Positions 26,204-36,084 of a stretch of DNA of 64,000 bases are shown piece after piece (position 1 is the stretch's first letter; the number at the start of each line of letters is the position of its first letter). The notes beneath the pieces were generated by a model. That model made no database searches, was not told the origin of the DNA, and saw nothing but the letters and a program-made list of their open reading frames with translations. Made by a program: the position numbers and the translations under genes. Origin of the DNA: Streptomyces armeniacus (lineage in GTDB: Bacteria; Actinomycetota; Actinomycetes; Streptomycetales; Streptomycetaceae); the NCBI RefSeq assembly GCF_003355155.1, contig NZ_CP031320.1, positions 1,970,369-2,034,368 of the forward strand. The letters run 5' to 3'.

Positions 26204-26763
26204 TCACCAACGGCCCGAACGGCCCGACACCGCCCCTCGCCCGCCTGACCGCCTGCGGCGACGTGGAGGAGGCCAACGCCGCCGTCGGCGCGGCGATCTC
26301 CACCGGCTCGATGGCCACCGAACACGCCACGGTCCTGGGCGAGGTCCAGCGTGACCTCCTCGACCTCGCCGCCGCCCTCGCGGGCCCCGCCGACCCCCCC
26401 GATCCCGCCGATCCCGCCGCCCTCACCGGCCCCGCGGAGCGGGACGCGCAGCGGCGACTGGCAGCGGCCCTCGCCCACTACGCCCCGCCCGAGCCGCCCC
26501 CGCCCGGCAGCCACGTCCTGGCCGGCGGCAGCGACGCCGCGGGGCTGCTGCGCCTGGCCCGCGCGGTCACGCGGCGCGCGGAGCGTTCCGTACGGGTGCT
26601 GGCGGACGCGCAACCCGGCCGCGTACCGGCGTGGGCCGCGGACTACCTCGGCGGCCTGGCCGCGCTGCTGCCCGCGGTCGCGCAGCGGATCGAGCGGGAG
26701 GACACCCGGATGTGGGCGATGGGCGCGTGCGGGGACCGGCCATCCTCCGAGGGAACCGCTTGA
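26200..26763 (+). CDS. PduO-type cob(I)alamin adenosyltransferase-like protein, N-terminal ATP motif missing
   Basis: 187 residues. The helical core matches PduO/MMAB adenosyltransferases: CGDVEEANAAVGAA (family GTVDELNS), EVQRDLLDLAAALA, HVLAGGSDAAGLLRLARAVT, RRAERSVRVLA, and YLGGLAALLPAVAQRIER. Family members make adenosylcobalamin, the mutase cofactor, so it fits the operon. However, the N-terminal TxTGDxGxT strand that binds ATP is replaced by a short Pro/Asn-rich start (MITNGPNGPTPPLARLTA). It may be inactive, or act as a cofactor carrier with MeaB. ATG 26200 overlaps the permease stop. Confidence 0.75.
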   Translation: MITNGPNGPTPPLARLTACGDVEEANAAVGAAISTGSMATEHATVLGEVQRDLLDLAAALAGPADPPDPADPAALTGPAERDAQRRLAAALAHYAPPEPPPPGSHVLAGGSDAAGLLRLARAVTRRAERSVRVLADAQPGRVPAWAADYLGGLAALLPAVAQRIEREDTRMWAMGACGDRPSSEGTA

Positions 26764-27466
26764 CATGGCGCCGGCGAACGAAGAGCCCGAGACGGCCGGC
26801 TGGACGAGGTTCCGCCGATGCGGCGACGCAATTCTCGACAGCGGCCCGAGGGCGATGACGTCGTCGACCACTCCCGGATCAGTCGGAACAGCCGTCTGCC
26901 CCGGTCTTCGTCGGCTCTCCCGAACCCGTGCTCGCTCTGCCACCCGCATGGCCTTGCGGCCCTCCGCCGCCCGGGCCATCACCCGGGCGGTGCGTCACAT
27001 CGCACATGCAGGGCGCCGTGGGCAAGGCGGGACTTTGACGACAGGGCCTGGATACACGAGGCAGGGACGGTCGGGCCGCTGTGCGGCGACCCCGTGCCCG
27101 TGATCATTCTGGACGGGTTGCCGCCAGGCTCGACGCCCAGCACCTCACGGTTGCCGTCCGCCGGATCGCGCGTGTGGACGAACCGCAGTCGAGTAACCGA
27201 TGAGGCCCGGTGCACGGTGGAGAGCCCCGAGCCTGCCGGGCAGTCCGGTCCACCGCACTTCTTCGACGAGCGCGCATGCCGGTCAAGTCGTACCTTCCGA
27301 AGAGGAATCGCTCATCGTCTCGCCGGACGCACCAGCGTGTGCCGGCCAGCTGACACGGACGGCGCACACGTGTGCGGCAGTTCGGCTCCGCGACCAGTGC
27401 ATCCGGTCCCGGCCGCCCGCGAGAAGGACGAGGAGCGACAGCAGCCGACGAACGTGGAGGACTCAG
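26764..27466. other. 703-bp stretch without a recognisable gene
   Basis: Open frames on both strands here lack ribosome sites, recognisable domains and consistent codon bias. The stretch must contain the promoter of the crtE operon. No repeat, tRNA or clear terminator was found. A fragment of a decayed gene is possible but could not be identified. Confidence 0.5.
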
Positions 27467-28729
27467 ATGCACCCAGCTGGGGCAGTCTCCCTCAGCTCGG
27501 CTGCCCGGCGGCCCGGCTCCGGCCGCGCCCGAGGTGCTCCGACGGCGGCGATCGACGAAGACGTACGCGGCGCCGTGGAACGCACCCTTGCGGAGATCAT
27601 GGCGGAGAGGGTCGAGCAGGTGGCGGCCGTCGATTGCCGCTTCGCGCGCGATGTCGGCGAACGCGTCGCGCGCTTCACAGGCAGCGGCGGCAAGCGCATG
27701 CGCGCGCAGTTCGTCTGGTGGGCGATGCGCGCCTGCGGGGGCGGAACAGCGGAGGCGAACGCCGCGCTGCGTATCGCCGCGGCGCTCGAGCTCATCCAGA
27801 CTTGCGCACTCGTCCACGACGACGTGATGGACGGCTCTCCCCGCCGCCGAGGTGGGCCCTCGTTCCACGCCCAGCTCGAATCGCAGTACGCCGCATCCGC
27901 GGCCACGAGTCCGCAAGGCAGCCCCTTCGCGGCATCCGCAGCGATTCTTGCCGGGGACCTGGCGCTGGTCTGGGCGGACGACGTCCTGACCGATACGGAA
28001 TTCCCCTCGGGGGCACGAAGCCGTGTCCTGCACATCTGGCGCGCCATGCGTACGGAGATGATCGCCGGCCAGTACTTGGATCTGCACGGCCAGATGACGG
28101 GGTCCGCGTCGGCGGCCCTGGCGATTCGCACGGTCACGCTCAAAACCGCGCTGTACTCCGTCGAACGTCCCCTCGCCATCGGCGCCGCGCTTGCCGGCTC
28201 CGATGCCAGGACGGCCCGGGCCCTGTCCGCCGCGGGCCGGTGCGCCGGGATCGCTTTCCAACTGCGTGACGATCTGGAGGGAGTCTTCGGCGACTCGCTG
28301 CAGACGGGGAAGCCCTCAGGGGACGACGTAAGAGCCGGGAAACCCACGTTCCTCGTGACCGTCGCCAGGGCCAGAGCCGAGGCTCGCGGGGACCTGCGGA
28401 GTCTCTCAGTGCTCGACGGTGCGCTGGGCGATCCCGGCCTCTCGCACGACGGTCTGGAACGGGTGCGGGAGGTGCTCACGGGAACAGGCGCCCGGAGCGC
28501 GGTCGAGGACAAGATCGAACGAATGACCGCACGGAGCACGCGTCACCTCAGGGCAGCCGCTCTCGGCGGCTTCGCTGGCCAGGCGCTGAACCGGCTGCTG
28601 ACCTCGGTGGCTTCCACGGTCCCGCGTCCGCCCGCGCCGAAGGCATGGTCAGCACGACGACCCGGACCGTACGGCCTGTGGGAGGAATCGCCGTCCCCGG
28701 ACGGTGTCATTGGCGGTGCGGACCGATGA
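27467..28729 (+). CDS. crtE: Geranylgeranyl diphosphate synthase (carotenoid cluster)
   Basis: 420 residues from ATG 27467, 6 bases after GTGGAGG. A trans-isoprenyl diphosphate synthase: the first Asp-rich motif is LVHDDVMDGSPRRRG near residue 115, GGKRMRAQ near 73 binds diphosphate, and the second motif is FQLRDDLEGVFGD near 265. It makes C20 diphosphate for phytoene synthesis. The C-terminal 50 residues (Pro/Ser/Arg-rich) extend beyond the catalytic domain. First gene of a four-gene operon joined by 4-base overlaps, the same order (E, I, B, V) as in other Streptomyces carotenoid loci. Earlier in-frame starts lack a ribosome site. Confidence 0.92.
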   Translation: MHPAGAVSLSSAARRPGSGRARGAPTAAIDEDVRGAVERTLAEIMAERVEQVAAVDCRFARDVGERVARFTGSGGKRMRAQFVWWAMRACGGGTAEANAALRIAAALELIQTCALVHDDVMDGSPRRRGGPSFHAQLESQYAASAATSPQGSPFAASAAILAGDLALVWADDVLTDTEFPSGARSRVLHIWRAMRTEMIAGQYLDLHGQMTGSASAALAIRTVTLKTALYSVERPLAIGAALAGSDARTARALSAAGRCAGIAFQLRDDLEGVFGDSLQTGKPSGDDVRAGKPTFLVTVARARAEARGDLRSLSVLDGALGDPGLSHDGLERVREVLTGTGARSAVEDKIERMTARSTRHLRAAALGGFAGQALNRLLTSVASTVPRPPAPKAWSARRPGPYGLWEESPSPDGVIGGADR

Positions 28730-30258
28730 GGACCGTGCGGGGACGTACGGACCATGTCGTCGTGGTCGGGGCGGGCCTCGCGGGCCTGTCGGCGGCGCTG
28801 CACCTCCTGGGGGCCGGACGCCGGGTCACCGTCGTCGAACGTGACACCACGCCGGGCGGCCGTGCCGGCCGTATCGAACGGGACGGGTACCGGTTCGACA
28901 CCGGCCCGACCGTACTGACCATGCCCGACCTGGCCGACGACGCCTTTTCCGCCGTTGGTGAGACGCTTGCCGGCCGAGTGGAGCTGACGCCCCTGCATCC
29001 GGCGTACCGGGCCCAGTACGCCGACGGCAGCGCACTGGACGTCCACACAGGCGCGGACGCCATGGAAGCTGCGATCGAACGCTTCGCGGGCGCGCGTGAA
29101 GCGCTCGGCTACCGGCGGCTGCGCGCCTGGCTCCGGGAGCTCTACGACGCCCAGATGCGGCGCTTCATCGACACGAACTTCGATTCGCCGCTCCAGTTGC
29201 TCCGCCCGGACCTCGCGCGGCTCGCGGCGGCCGGAGGCTTCGGCCGTCTCGAATCCCGGATCGGTCACTTCCTCCAGGACGAAAGGCTTCGCCGCGTCTT
29301 CTCCTTCCAGGCGCTCTACGCGGGGGTGCAGCCGTCGAGGGCGCTGGCAGCGTACGCCGTGATCGCCTACATGGACACCGTCGCCGGTGTCTACTTCCCG
29401 GCGGGGGGCATGCACGCCCTGCCGCGCGCCATGGCTGACGCGGCCACGGACGCGGGCGCCGTCTTCCGCTACGGACACGCTGTCACGTGCCTGGAGCGGT
29501 CCGGCGAAAGGATCACCGCCGTGGTCACCGAGCACGAGCGCATCGCCTGCGACGCCGTGGTCGTGACCCCGGACCTGTCCGTGACCTACGGCCTGCTGGG
29601 CCGTAGACCAAAGCGTCCGCTGGGCCTGCGGCACTCGCCGTCCGCGGTGGTGCTGCACCTCGGCACCCGCCGGACCTGGCCGCAACTGGCGCATCACACC
29701 ATCTCGTTCGGCGCGGAGTGGAAAGGGACATTCCGGGAACTCACGCGCAGCGGTCGTTTGATGTCCGACCCCTCGTTGCTCATCACCCGGCCCACGGCCA
29801 CGGACCCGGGGCTCGCGCCGCCACGACGGCACGTCCACTACGTGCTCGCGCCCTGTCCCAACACCTCTGTCGGCCCCGGCAGTCACGGGTGGCGGGACCT
29901 CGGGCCCCGGTATCGGCTGAGCCTGCTCAGCGAGCTCGAACGCCGTGGACTCGAGGGCATCGAGGCGTCCATCGAGGAGGAGTGCCTGATCACGCCTGCC
30001 GACTGGGCCCGGCAAGGACACGCCGCGGGTACCCCGTTCTCCGTTGCCCATACGGTCGCTCAGACGGGCCCGTTCCGGCCGCGCAACCTCGTGCGCGGTA
30101 CCGAGAACGCCGTCATCGCCGGATGCGGCACGACGCCAGGTGTCGGCGTGCCCACCGTCCTGATGTCGGGAAAGCTCGCCGCGGCCCGCGTCACAGGAGC
30201 CCACCGGGCCGCACCGCACCGCACGGCGCCGAGCCGGCCGCAGGGCGGAATCGCATGA
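28726..30258 (+). CDS. crtI: Phytoene desaturase
   Basis: 510 residues. The N-terminal FAD-binding fold is [19 protein letters not shown] followed by the GG-doublet [20 protein letters not shown]. The C-terminal motif [21 protein letters not shown] is the conserved FAD/substrate region of bacterial CrtI. It introduces four double bonds into phytoene to give lycopene. ATG 28726 overlaps the crtE stop, and the longer in-frame start at 28645 lies inside crtE. Confidence 0.94.
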   Translation: MRTVRGRTDHVVVVGAGLAGLSAALHLLGAGRRVTVVERDTTPGGRAGRIERDGYRFDTGPTVLTMPDLADDAFSAVGETLAGRVELTPLHPAYRAQYADGSALDVHTGADAMEAAIERFAGAREALGYRRLRAWLRELYDAQMRRFIDTNFDSPLQLLRPDLARLAAAGGFGRLESRIGHFLQDERLRRVFSFQALYAGVQPSRALAAYAVIAYMDTVAGVYFPAGGMHALPRAMADAATDAGAVFRYGHAVTCLERSGERITAVVTEHERIACDAVVVTPDLSVTYGLLGRRPKRPLGLRHSPSAVVLHLGTRRTWPQLAHHTISFGAEWKGTFRELTRSGRLMSDPSLLITRPTATDPGLAPPRRHVHYVLAPCPNTSVGPGSHGWRDLGPRYRLSLLSELERRGLEGIEASIEEECLITPADWARQGHAAGTPFSVAHTVAQTGPFRPRNLVRGTENAVIAGCGTTPGVGVPTVLMSGKLAAARVTGAHRAAPHRTAPSRPQGGIA

Positions 30259-31253
30259 CCTCCCGCGAACTCGACGCCGCCGGCATCACGGAACCAGGAC
30301 TGCGAGCGGCCTACACGCACTGCCGTCGGCTCAACGCCCGGCACGGCAGAACGTACTTTCTCGCTACCCGGCTGCTCCCGGTCGAGCGGCGCCCCGCTGT
30401 CCACGCACTCTACGGGTTCGCGCGCTGGGCGGACGACATCGTCGACGACCCCGGCGGTCAGTCGGCCACCGCGGAACGCGCCGACCGGCTGCGTGCGCTG
30501 GCCGAACGGCTCGCGAGTGGACTGCGGCGTGGACACAGTCCCGAGCCGGTGGTCCACGCCCTCGCCGACACCGCGGAACGCTACGGCATCGCCCACCGTC
30601 ATTTCGCCGACTTTCTCGGCTCCATGCGGGCCGACCTGCATGTGACGGACTACGCGACCATGGACGAGCTGCACGGCTACATGTACGGTTCGGCGGCGGT
30701 GATCGGCCTTGAGATGCTGCCCGTGCTGGGTACGGTCGTCCCGCGCGCGGAAGCCGCCCCGCACGCGGCCGCCCTCGGTGTGGCGTTCCAGCTCACCAAC
30801 TTCCTCCGCGACGTCGGCGAAGACCTCGATCGGGGGCGCGTCTACCTGCCCGCTGACCTGCTGGCCGCGCACGGTGTTGACCGCGGGCTGCTGCAGTGGA
30901 GCCGGGCGGAGGGGAAGCGCGACCCGCGCATCACCGAGGCGCTCAAGGAGGCGGCCGGCATGACCAGCAACGTGTACCGCGAGGCCGCCCCCGGGCTGCG
31001 GATGCTGGACCCGGCCTCCAGGCCCTGCGTCCGCACCGCCTTTGTTCTCTACGGCGGCATTCTGCGGGCGATCGCCGACGACGGCTACGCGAGCCTGCAC
31101 CGCCGCGCGGTCGTTCCACCGCTGCGACGCGCCGCCGTCGCGCTCGACGGCCTGGCCCGTGTCGCGGCCGCCAGGCTGGCGTCGGCCCGTCGAAGGGCGG
31201 GACGCCAACGTCACAAGGCGTTCGCCGCGACCGCGGGGGAGAGCGCCGCGTGA
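30255..31253 (+). CDS. crtB: Phytoene synthase
   Basis: 332 residues, squalene/phytoene synthase family. The two Asp-rich motifs are [12 protein letters not shown] near residue 59 and [20 protein letters not shown] near 180. It condenses two geranylgeranyl diphosphates to phytoene, so it acts before the desaturase although encoded after it. Start ATG overlaps the crtI stop and its own stop overlaps the Rieske-protein start (GTGA), keeping the operon tightly coupled. Confidence 0.94.
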   Translation: MTSRELDAAGITEPGLRAAYTHCRRLNARHGRTYFLATRLLPVERRPAVHALYGFARWADDIVDDPGGQSATAERADRLRALAERLASGLRRGHSPEPVVHALADTAERYGIAHRHFADFLGSMRADLHVTDYATMDELHGYMYGSAAVIGLEMLPVLGTVVPRAEAAPHAAALGVAFQLTNFLRDVGEDLDRGRVYLPADLLAAHGVDRGLLQWSRAEGKRDPRITEALKEAAGMTSNVYREAAPGLRMLDPASRPCVRTAFVLYGGILRAIADDGYASLHRRAVVPPLRRAAVALDGLARVAAARLASARRRAGRQRHKAFAATAGESAA

Positions 31254-32278
31254 GCCCGTCGCCCGGCCCGCGCCGCGGACGCGACCCGCTGCGGCTGCTG
31301 CATGGCCGTACCGCCTGGGAGCGTCAGCGTCCCACCTGGCGCGAAGCCCGGCCGGCTCTCCTCGATGCGGCGCTCAAGCGGGCGCAGGCACGCCCGTCCG
31401 GCAACTGGTACGTGCTCGGTGACACCCGGGCGATCACACGGCACACTTCGCTCGGCCGGACGATCGCCGGCGTCGAAGTGGTCGCCTGGCGTGACGCGGC
31501 GGGACACCTGGTCGCAGGCCCTGGCGCCTGCCCTCACCTGGGCGCGCCCCTCGCCAGGAGTCCCGTCCGGTGCGGAAGGCTGATCTGCCACTGGCACGGT
31601 CTCGCCCTGGAGGGACGCCCGTTCGCCGGCTGGGAACCCCTTCCTTCGTACGACGACGGCGTTCTGGCCTGGGTACGACTGGACGCGGCGGGGCGCGAGC
31701 AGCCGCTGGAGCGTCCCGTCCTGCCGGTCCGGCCGCGGCTGGACGCCTCGGTCACCGCCGTCTACACCGGAGCCGGCGGTTGCGAGCCGGAGGACATCGT
31801 GGCCAACCGGCTCGACCCCTGGCATGGTGCGTGGCTCCACCCGTACTCGTTCGTGGATCTCGCCGTCCGCGATACGCCACGGTGGCCCGCCGAGGACGCC
31901 GGGACAGCCGGGGACGACGCGTTGGCAGTCGACGTCTCGTTCAGGGTCGCAGGACGGGTCGTCGTGCCTGTCTCCGCGGTCTTCTTCGCGCCGGAGCCCC
32001 GTACGGTCGTCATGCGGATCACCGACGGCGAAGGCGCCGGGTCGGTGGTCGAGACGCACGCCGTCCCGCTCGGGCCGGCCGGGGACGGACACCCGCGCAC
32101 GGCGGTGATCGAGGCGGTGATCGCCTGCTCGGGCCGCCGTCGCTTCGCGGCGGCGCGAACTGCCGCACCGTTGCTGCGCCCGCTGGTGAGGGCCGCCGCC
32201 GGGCGGCTGTGGCGGGACGATCTCGCCTATGCGGAACGCCGGTGGGAGCTCCGCAGCAGTGGTCGGTTCCCCGGCTGA
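31250..32278 (+). CDS. Rieske [2Fe-2S] protein of the carotenoid operon (CrtV-like position)
   Basis: 342 residues. The Rieske cluster motif CPHLGAPL followed by CHWHG (C-x-H, C-x2-H) lies near residues 93-116. The C-terminal half has no recognised catalytic domain. It takes the fourth place in the operon, the position called crtV in Streptomyces griseus-type clusters. The domain suggests a redox or oxygenase role in tailoring or supporting carotenoid synthesis, but the reaction is unknown. The gene ends 63 bases before the convergent crtU stop. Confidence 0.75.
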   Translation: MSPSPGPRRGRDPLRLLHGRTAWERQRPTWREARPALLDAALKRAQARPSGNWYVLGDTRAITRHTSLGRTIAGVEVVAWRDAAGHLVAGPGACPHLGAPLARSPVRCGRLICHWHGLALEGRPFAGWEPLPSYDDGVLAWVRLDAAGREQPLERPVLPVRPRLDASVTAVYTGAGGCEPEDIVANRLDPWHGAWLHPYSFVDLAVRDTPRWPAEDAGTAGDDALAVDVSFRVAGRVVVPVSAVFFAPEPRTVVMRITDGEGAGSVVETHAVPLGPAGDGHPRTAVIEAVIACSGRRRFAAARTAAPLLRPLVRAAAGRLWRDDLAYAERRWELRSSGRFPG

Positions 32279-32345
32279 CCCGGCGTCACCGATGCCCCGT
32301 CGGCGGGTGGGAGGACCGGGCAGGGCGTCCCGGCCGCCGGGTCAG
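32275..32345. terminator. Inverted repeat spanning both convergent stop codons
   Basis: CTGACCCGGCG (32275-32285) and CGCCGGGTCAG (32335-32345) are perfect 11-bp inverted copies. Each contains a stop codon: TGA of the Rieske gene and the crtU stop on the other strand. The 49-base loop is long, but the position suits a bidirectional terminator between the converging operons. Confidence 0.4.
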
Positions 32346-33892
32346 GACACGCCGAGCCGGGCCAGAGCCCGCAGCCCCACCGAGCGGCCTCGGCGGGGCA
32401 CGGTCCAAAGCGGCTCCCCCCGCAGCCCCCAGCGTGCCAGGAGGACGTTCGCCGCGAGGAACCCGCTGGTCGCCGCCCGCTCCATCAACGCCACGGGGAG
32501 GCCCGTACGCACCATGTCGCCGGCGACCGTCACCGAGGGGCAGGACGTCCGTACGAGCGGCCGGTCCCAGTAGCCTCCGACAGGGAAGTGTGGACAGTCC
32601 TCGCGCCACACGTGCCGCTGGTCCAGCACCTCGGCGTTGCGGGTCTCCGGGTACACGCGGTGCAGCTGGCTGAGCAACCGTCCCTGTACGGCGTCCCGTG
32701 CGGCGCCCGGGGTGACGGCGTAGGCGTGCAGCTCGACCACCGATCCGCCGGTTCGGAGCGCCCAACGGTTCGCCTCGCCTTCCCACCGGTCGAGCACACT
32801 CACGTTGTCCAGATCTCCGTAGCCGCTGGTGCCCAGGAAGCCGGGCCGCTCCCGCGCGACCGGGGCGCCCAGCCAGTACCGGGACACCAGGAACGGCGGC
32901 GCGGTGCGCAGCCGGGCGATGCGCCCGCGCCATGGTTCGTCAGCCAGTCCGGGCGAGGCGGCGACCAGCTCCTTCAACCCCGCGGTGTCCAGTGCCAGCA
33001 CTGCCGCGTCGTGACGGACCGTGCCGTCCGCGGCCGTCACGTCCACGCCGCCGTGCGCGGCGGGCCGTACAGCCGCCACCGTCGTGCCCGTACGGATGCG
33101 CACGCCATGACTGGCGAGGTAGTCGCCGAACGGTTCCCACAACGCCTGCGGAAACGGCTCACGCGGCACTTCGAACAACAGGCCCTCGCTGGAACCCAGG
33201 AAGTAGATGTGGAACATCAACGCCAGCTCCGCGGCCGACAGTTCATGCGGATCCACGAAGAAACTGCGGGAGAAGACCTCGAAGGCCAGATGGTGCGCGG
33301 CCACGGGAAACCGGATCCGTGCCAGGAAGTCGGCCGCGCTGAGCCTGTCGAGCCGTTCGTAGACCCCGGGCACGCGCACGTCCAGCAACGGCAGCGCGGC
33401 ACGCGCCTCCAGCCGCGAGAGATCGCGCCACGCGAAAGCGTCGCTTCGCGTGACGAAACCCAGCGCGTTCAGGGGCGGGGTACGCGGGATCCGGGCGAAG
33501 CTGTCGAACATGCCGCCGCTGTGCAGCAGCGGGTAGTCGGGCAGGGCAGTGAGCATGTGCAGCCCGCGGTCCACACGTCGCAGCAGCGCGCGCAGGTTGT
33601 AGTACTGACGGAAGAAGGCGTGGAAGCCGCGGCTCATCGTGGCCACGGCACCGTCCGTCAACTCCGCGGGCCAGCCCGCCAGTCGGCCGCCCAGCCTCTC
33701 GGCCCGCTCGTACAGCGTGACCGCGACCCGGCGTTCCGCGAGTGCGGTGGCGGCGGCGACGCCCGCGATGCCACCGCCGACCACGGCGACGTGCGGCCCG
33801 GCTCCGGTGACGTGCTCACCGCCCGGCCCGGCGGGGATGAGACACGCGCTGCCGTCCCGGCCGGGGCGGTGATCCGTTTTCCCGGCCCTCAC
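32342..33892 (-). CDS. crtU: Carotene desaturase/methylase CrtU (isorenieratene synthase)
   Basis: 516 residues from GTG 33892, overlapping the crtT stop. An FAD-dependent amine-oxidase-type fold: HVAVVGGGIAGVAAATALAE near residue 30 and ERLGGRLAGWP near 60. CrtU converts the beta-rings of beta-carotene to aromatic phi-rings, giving isorenieratene; FYxxF-like SRGFHAFFRQYYN matches this family. It is the last gene of the leftward crtYTU operon. Together with crtEIB and crtY it completes a route from geranylgeranyl diphosphate to an aromatic carotenoid. Confidence 0.88.
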   Translation of the reverse strand: MRAGKTDHRPGRDGSACLIPAGPGGEHVTGAGPHVAVVGGGIAGVAAATALAERRVAVTLYERAERLGGRLAGWPAELTDGAVATMSRGFHAFFRQYYNLRALLRRVDRGLHMLTALPDYPLLHSGGMFDSFARIPRTPPLNALGFVTRSDAFAWRDLSRLEARAALPLLDVRVPGVYERLDRLSAADFLARIRFPVAAHHLAFEVFSRSFFVDPHELSAAELALMFHIYFLGSSEGLLFEVPREPFPQALWEPFGDYLASHGVRIRTGTTVAAVRPAAHGGVDVTAADGTVRHDAAVLALDTAGLKELVAASPGLADEPWRGRIARLRTAPPFLVSRYWLGAPVARERPGFLGTSGYGDLDNVSVLDRWEGEANRWALRTGGSVVELHAYAVTPGAARDAVQGRLLSQLHRVYPETRNAEVLDQRHVWREDCPHFPVGGYWDRPLVRTSCPSVTVAGDMVRTGLPVALMERAATSGFLAANVLLARWGLRGEPLWTVPRRGRSVGLRALARLGVS

Positions 33893-34617
33893 CGCGTAGC
33901 TCCGCCGGACACGGGCAGGTGTGCCACGAAGGTGTGGGCGATCCCGGTCTGCCAGCCGGGCAGGGGCAGAACGCGCACTCCGGCGAACCCGGCGTGTGTC
34001 ATCCGCGCCGCGAACGCGCCAGCCGTGTCGAAGTCGACGACGCTGCGCCACAGGTGCTCGTACAGTGGCCCGTCCCCCGAGCACCGGGCGACCGGTACCA
34101 GAAGCCCTCTGCATACCGCCGTCCACAACGCACGATGTGCCGGTCGCCCGCTGAGCGCGTACTCGTGCACCACGACACGGCCACGCGGCGCGAGAAGGTC
34201 GCGCACGCGGCGCAGCACCGCGTCCGGATCCGTGACGTTCCGGAAGAGATACGAGGCGAACACGGCGTCGTACGGCCCTGTCACACCCGCCCCGGCGAGC
34301 CCTTCCGCGGTGGCGTGGACGAAGGAGACCGCCGGCGGCCAGGTCTTGGCCGCAGCCTTGGCCAGCATGCCCGCTGAGGCGTCCACCGCCGTGATCCCGG
34401 CGTACGGTGCAGCGGTGAGCAGCGCGCGGGTCGAGGCTCCGGTACCGCATCCGAGATCGAGGAGCCGGGCACCGCGACCGCCGTCACGAAGCCCGAGGCG
34501 CCTGGCGGAGCGCCGGAGTTGGCCGTGGTATCCGGGGTTGCCCGCGACCATGAGGTCGTATGAGGCCGCGGCATGCTCGAACGCGGCCGTCAGATCCGTG
34601 TCACGCAGCAGTGGCAC
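33889..34617 (-). CDS. crtT: SAM-dependent methyltransferase of the crtYTU operon
   Basis: 242 residues, class I methyltransferase. The SAM-binding motif I is LLDLGCGTGASTRAL near residue 50, with an acidic motif II AVDASAGM near 75 and FASYLFRNVTDPD near 118. It resembles UbiE/COQ5-type enzymes and takes the crtT place between crtY and crtU, as in other Streptomyces carotenoid clusters. Its substrate is not settled. It lies 36 bases after crtY, and its stop overlaps the crtU start. Confidence 0.85.
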   Translation of the reverse strand: MPLLRDTDLTAAFEHAAASYDLMVAGNPGYHGQLRRSARRLGLRDGGRGARLLDLGCGTGASTRALLTAAPYAGITAVDASAGMLAKAAAKTWPPAVSFVHATAEGLAGAGVTGPYDAVFASYLFRNVTDPDAVLRRVRDLLAPRGRVVVHEYALSGRPAHRALWTAVCRGLLVPVARCSGDGPLYEHLWRSVVDFDTAGAFAARMTHAGFAGVRVLPLPGWQTGIAHTFVAHLPVSGGATR

Positions 34618-34653
34618 AAGGCTCCTCGTACGGTTGGGATCCGGGGGAGTGGT

Positions 34654-35838
34654 TCATCCGGGCGGACGCCGTCGGAGGGCCGGGAGTTCGAGTGCGGTAC
34701 GCAGCATCGGCAGCATGGGCGTATGCAGACCGATCTGCACGTCCTCCCGCAGGCGGGTACGGCCGTCGAGAAACCGGAGGAGGCGTTCCATCGGGACTTC
34801 TCGGAACAGCCGGGTAAGAAGGTCCTTTCCGTCCACGCGTCCAGTGTCCAGGGCCCGCAGCAGCACCGCGTCCACGGACCGGGCGCGCGCGTGGTGCGGG
34901 CCGTGGGCAGGTGGGACCCGGCCACGTCCCAGGGCATCCGCGATGCTCCTGGTTTCGCGCTGGATCGGTGCGAACGTGTAGCCCGTCGAGGGCCGCGTGG
35001 CGCCTCCCGCCGCTCCGATGAGGAACACCGACCTGCCGGCCCGGCGCGGGAACCGGGCATCGGTCATCGGGATCACTCCCTGCTCGACGGCCGTGACCGT
35101 CAGGTCCCCGAGTCCGAGCACGTCACCGGAGTAGTGGCGCAGCGCCCGCTCGTAGTCCTCCACGCCGAGGACCGTACGGGAGAACTCCGTGTATTCGACG
35201 AGTGCCGCGCACGGTCCGAGCGGCAGGACGTAGCCGAAGGACAGTCCGTGCTCGGGCTGCCGCGTGCGGAAGTCCATCAGATCAGCGGTTGCGGTGTCGA
35301 ACATCGTCCGCTCCGTCTGTACGAACCAGCCACGGAAATGCTGCCGCAGGGCCGTGCGGGCCGCAGGCGGTGTCCGGGGCCGTGAGTCGAACACCCAGCG
35401 AGCGCGCAGGCTGACGTCGGTGCCGTCCTCGCCACGGCCCTTCACCTCCGCGCCGCCTGCCACGTCGCGTACCGTCTCCACGGTGAGGTCGCAGCGCAAG
35501 CAGCCTGCCTTCGCCAGCCGCTCGCTGGTCCACTCCGCGAACGCCGTCGACCTGAGCATCTTGTACTGGAACGGGGCGACCCGCCTCAGCAGCGGGCGCC
35601 CCTCTGCTCCGGTGATCCTCAGCTGGTCCCAGTGCGCGGCCACGAGGTCGTCGTACTCGCCTCCCGGCTCCTCCCAGAAACACCACGTGCGCTCAGCCGG
35701 TCGCAACGGCCCTGCGGGCGCGTCGACGAGCATCACCGACAGAGGCGTACGGCCTTCGGTGCGGAGCCCTGTCAGCCTGCGCGCGAGGGAGAGCCCGGCC
35801 GCTCCGGCGCCGACGATGATGACGTCCGTGTCGCGCAC
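34654..35838 (-). CDS. crtY: Lycopene beta-cyclase
   Basis: 394 residues from GTG 35838, preceded by GGAAAGGA at a good distance; longer in-frame extensions are not supported. An FAD-type fold VIIVGAGAAGLSLARRL at the N-terminus, RTWCFWEE near residue 50 typical of CrtY/CrtL, FVQTERTMFD near 172, and GAAGGATRPSTGYTF near 278. It cyclises both ends of lycopene to beta-carotene. First gene of the leftward crtYTU operon; its promoter region is shared with the divergent dps gene. Confidence 0.9.
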   Translation of the reverse strand: MRDTDVIIVGAGAAGLSLARRLTGLRTEGRTPLSVMLVDAPAGPLRPAERTWCFWEEPGGEYDDLVAAHWDQLRITGAEGRPLLRRVAPFQYKMLRSTAFAEWTSERLAKAGCLRCDLTVETVRDVAGGAEVKGRGEDGTDVSLRARWVFDSRPRTPPAARTALRQHFRGWFVQTERTMFDTATADLMDFRTRQPEHGLSFGYVLPLGPCAALVEYTEFSRTVLGVEDYERALRHYSGDVLGLGDLTVTAVEQGVIPMTDARFPRRAGRSVFLIGAAGGATRPSTGYTFAPIQRETRSIADALGRGRVPPAHGPHHARARSVDAVLLRALDTGRVDGKDLLTRLFREVPMERLLRFLDGRTRLREDVQIGLHTPMLPMLRTALELPALRRRPPG

Positions 35839-36084
35839 GCTGCGTCCTTTCCGTGTCTGATCAACGGCAGTTCGGAGCCAAGGGCGGGACCGATGACACT
35901 GATGCCTCCCAGGCGGGGCGCCCGCCGGATGCACCGGACAGCGTGGCTCGCCCCGTTCGGGGGAGGAGGCTGCGCCGGTTGGAGGTGCGGGGGCGCCGCC
36001 AACGGGTGTTCGGGGGTTGCGGGATGCTCGAATACGGACCGGAGCCGGGCGGGCCGGCGGACCGGTACGAGCGAAGGAGTGACC

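Noticed and set aside
26764-27466. Possible regulator gene upstream of crtE
   Set aside because: No frame has a ribosome site, a known domain or convincing codon bias.
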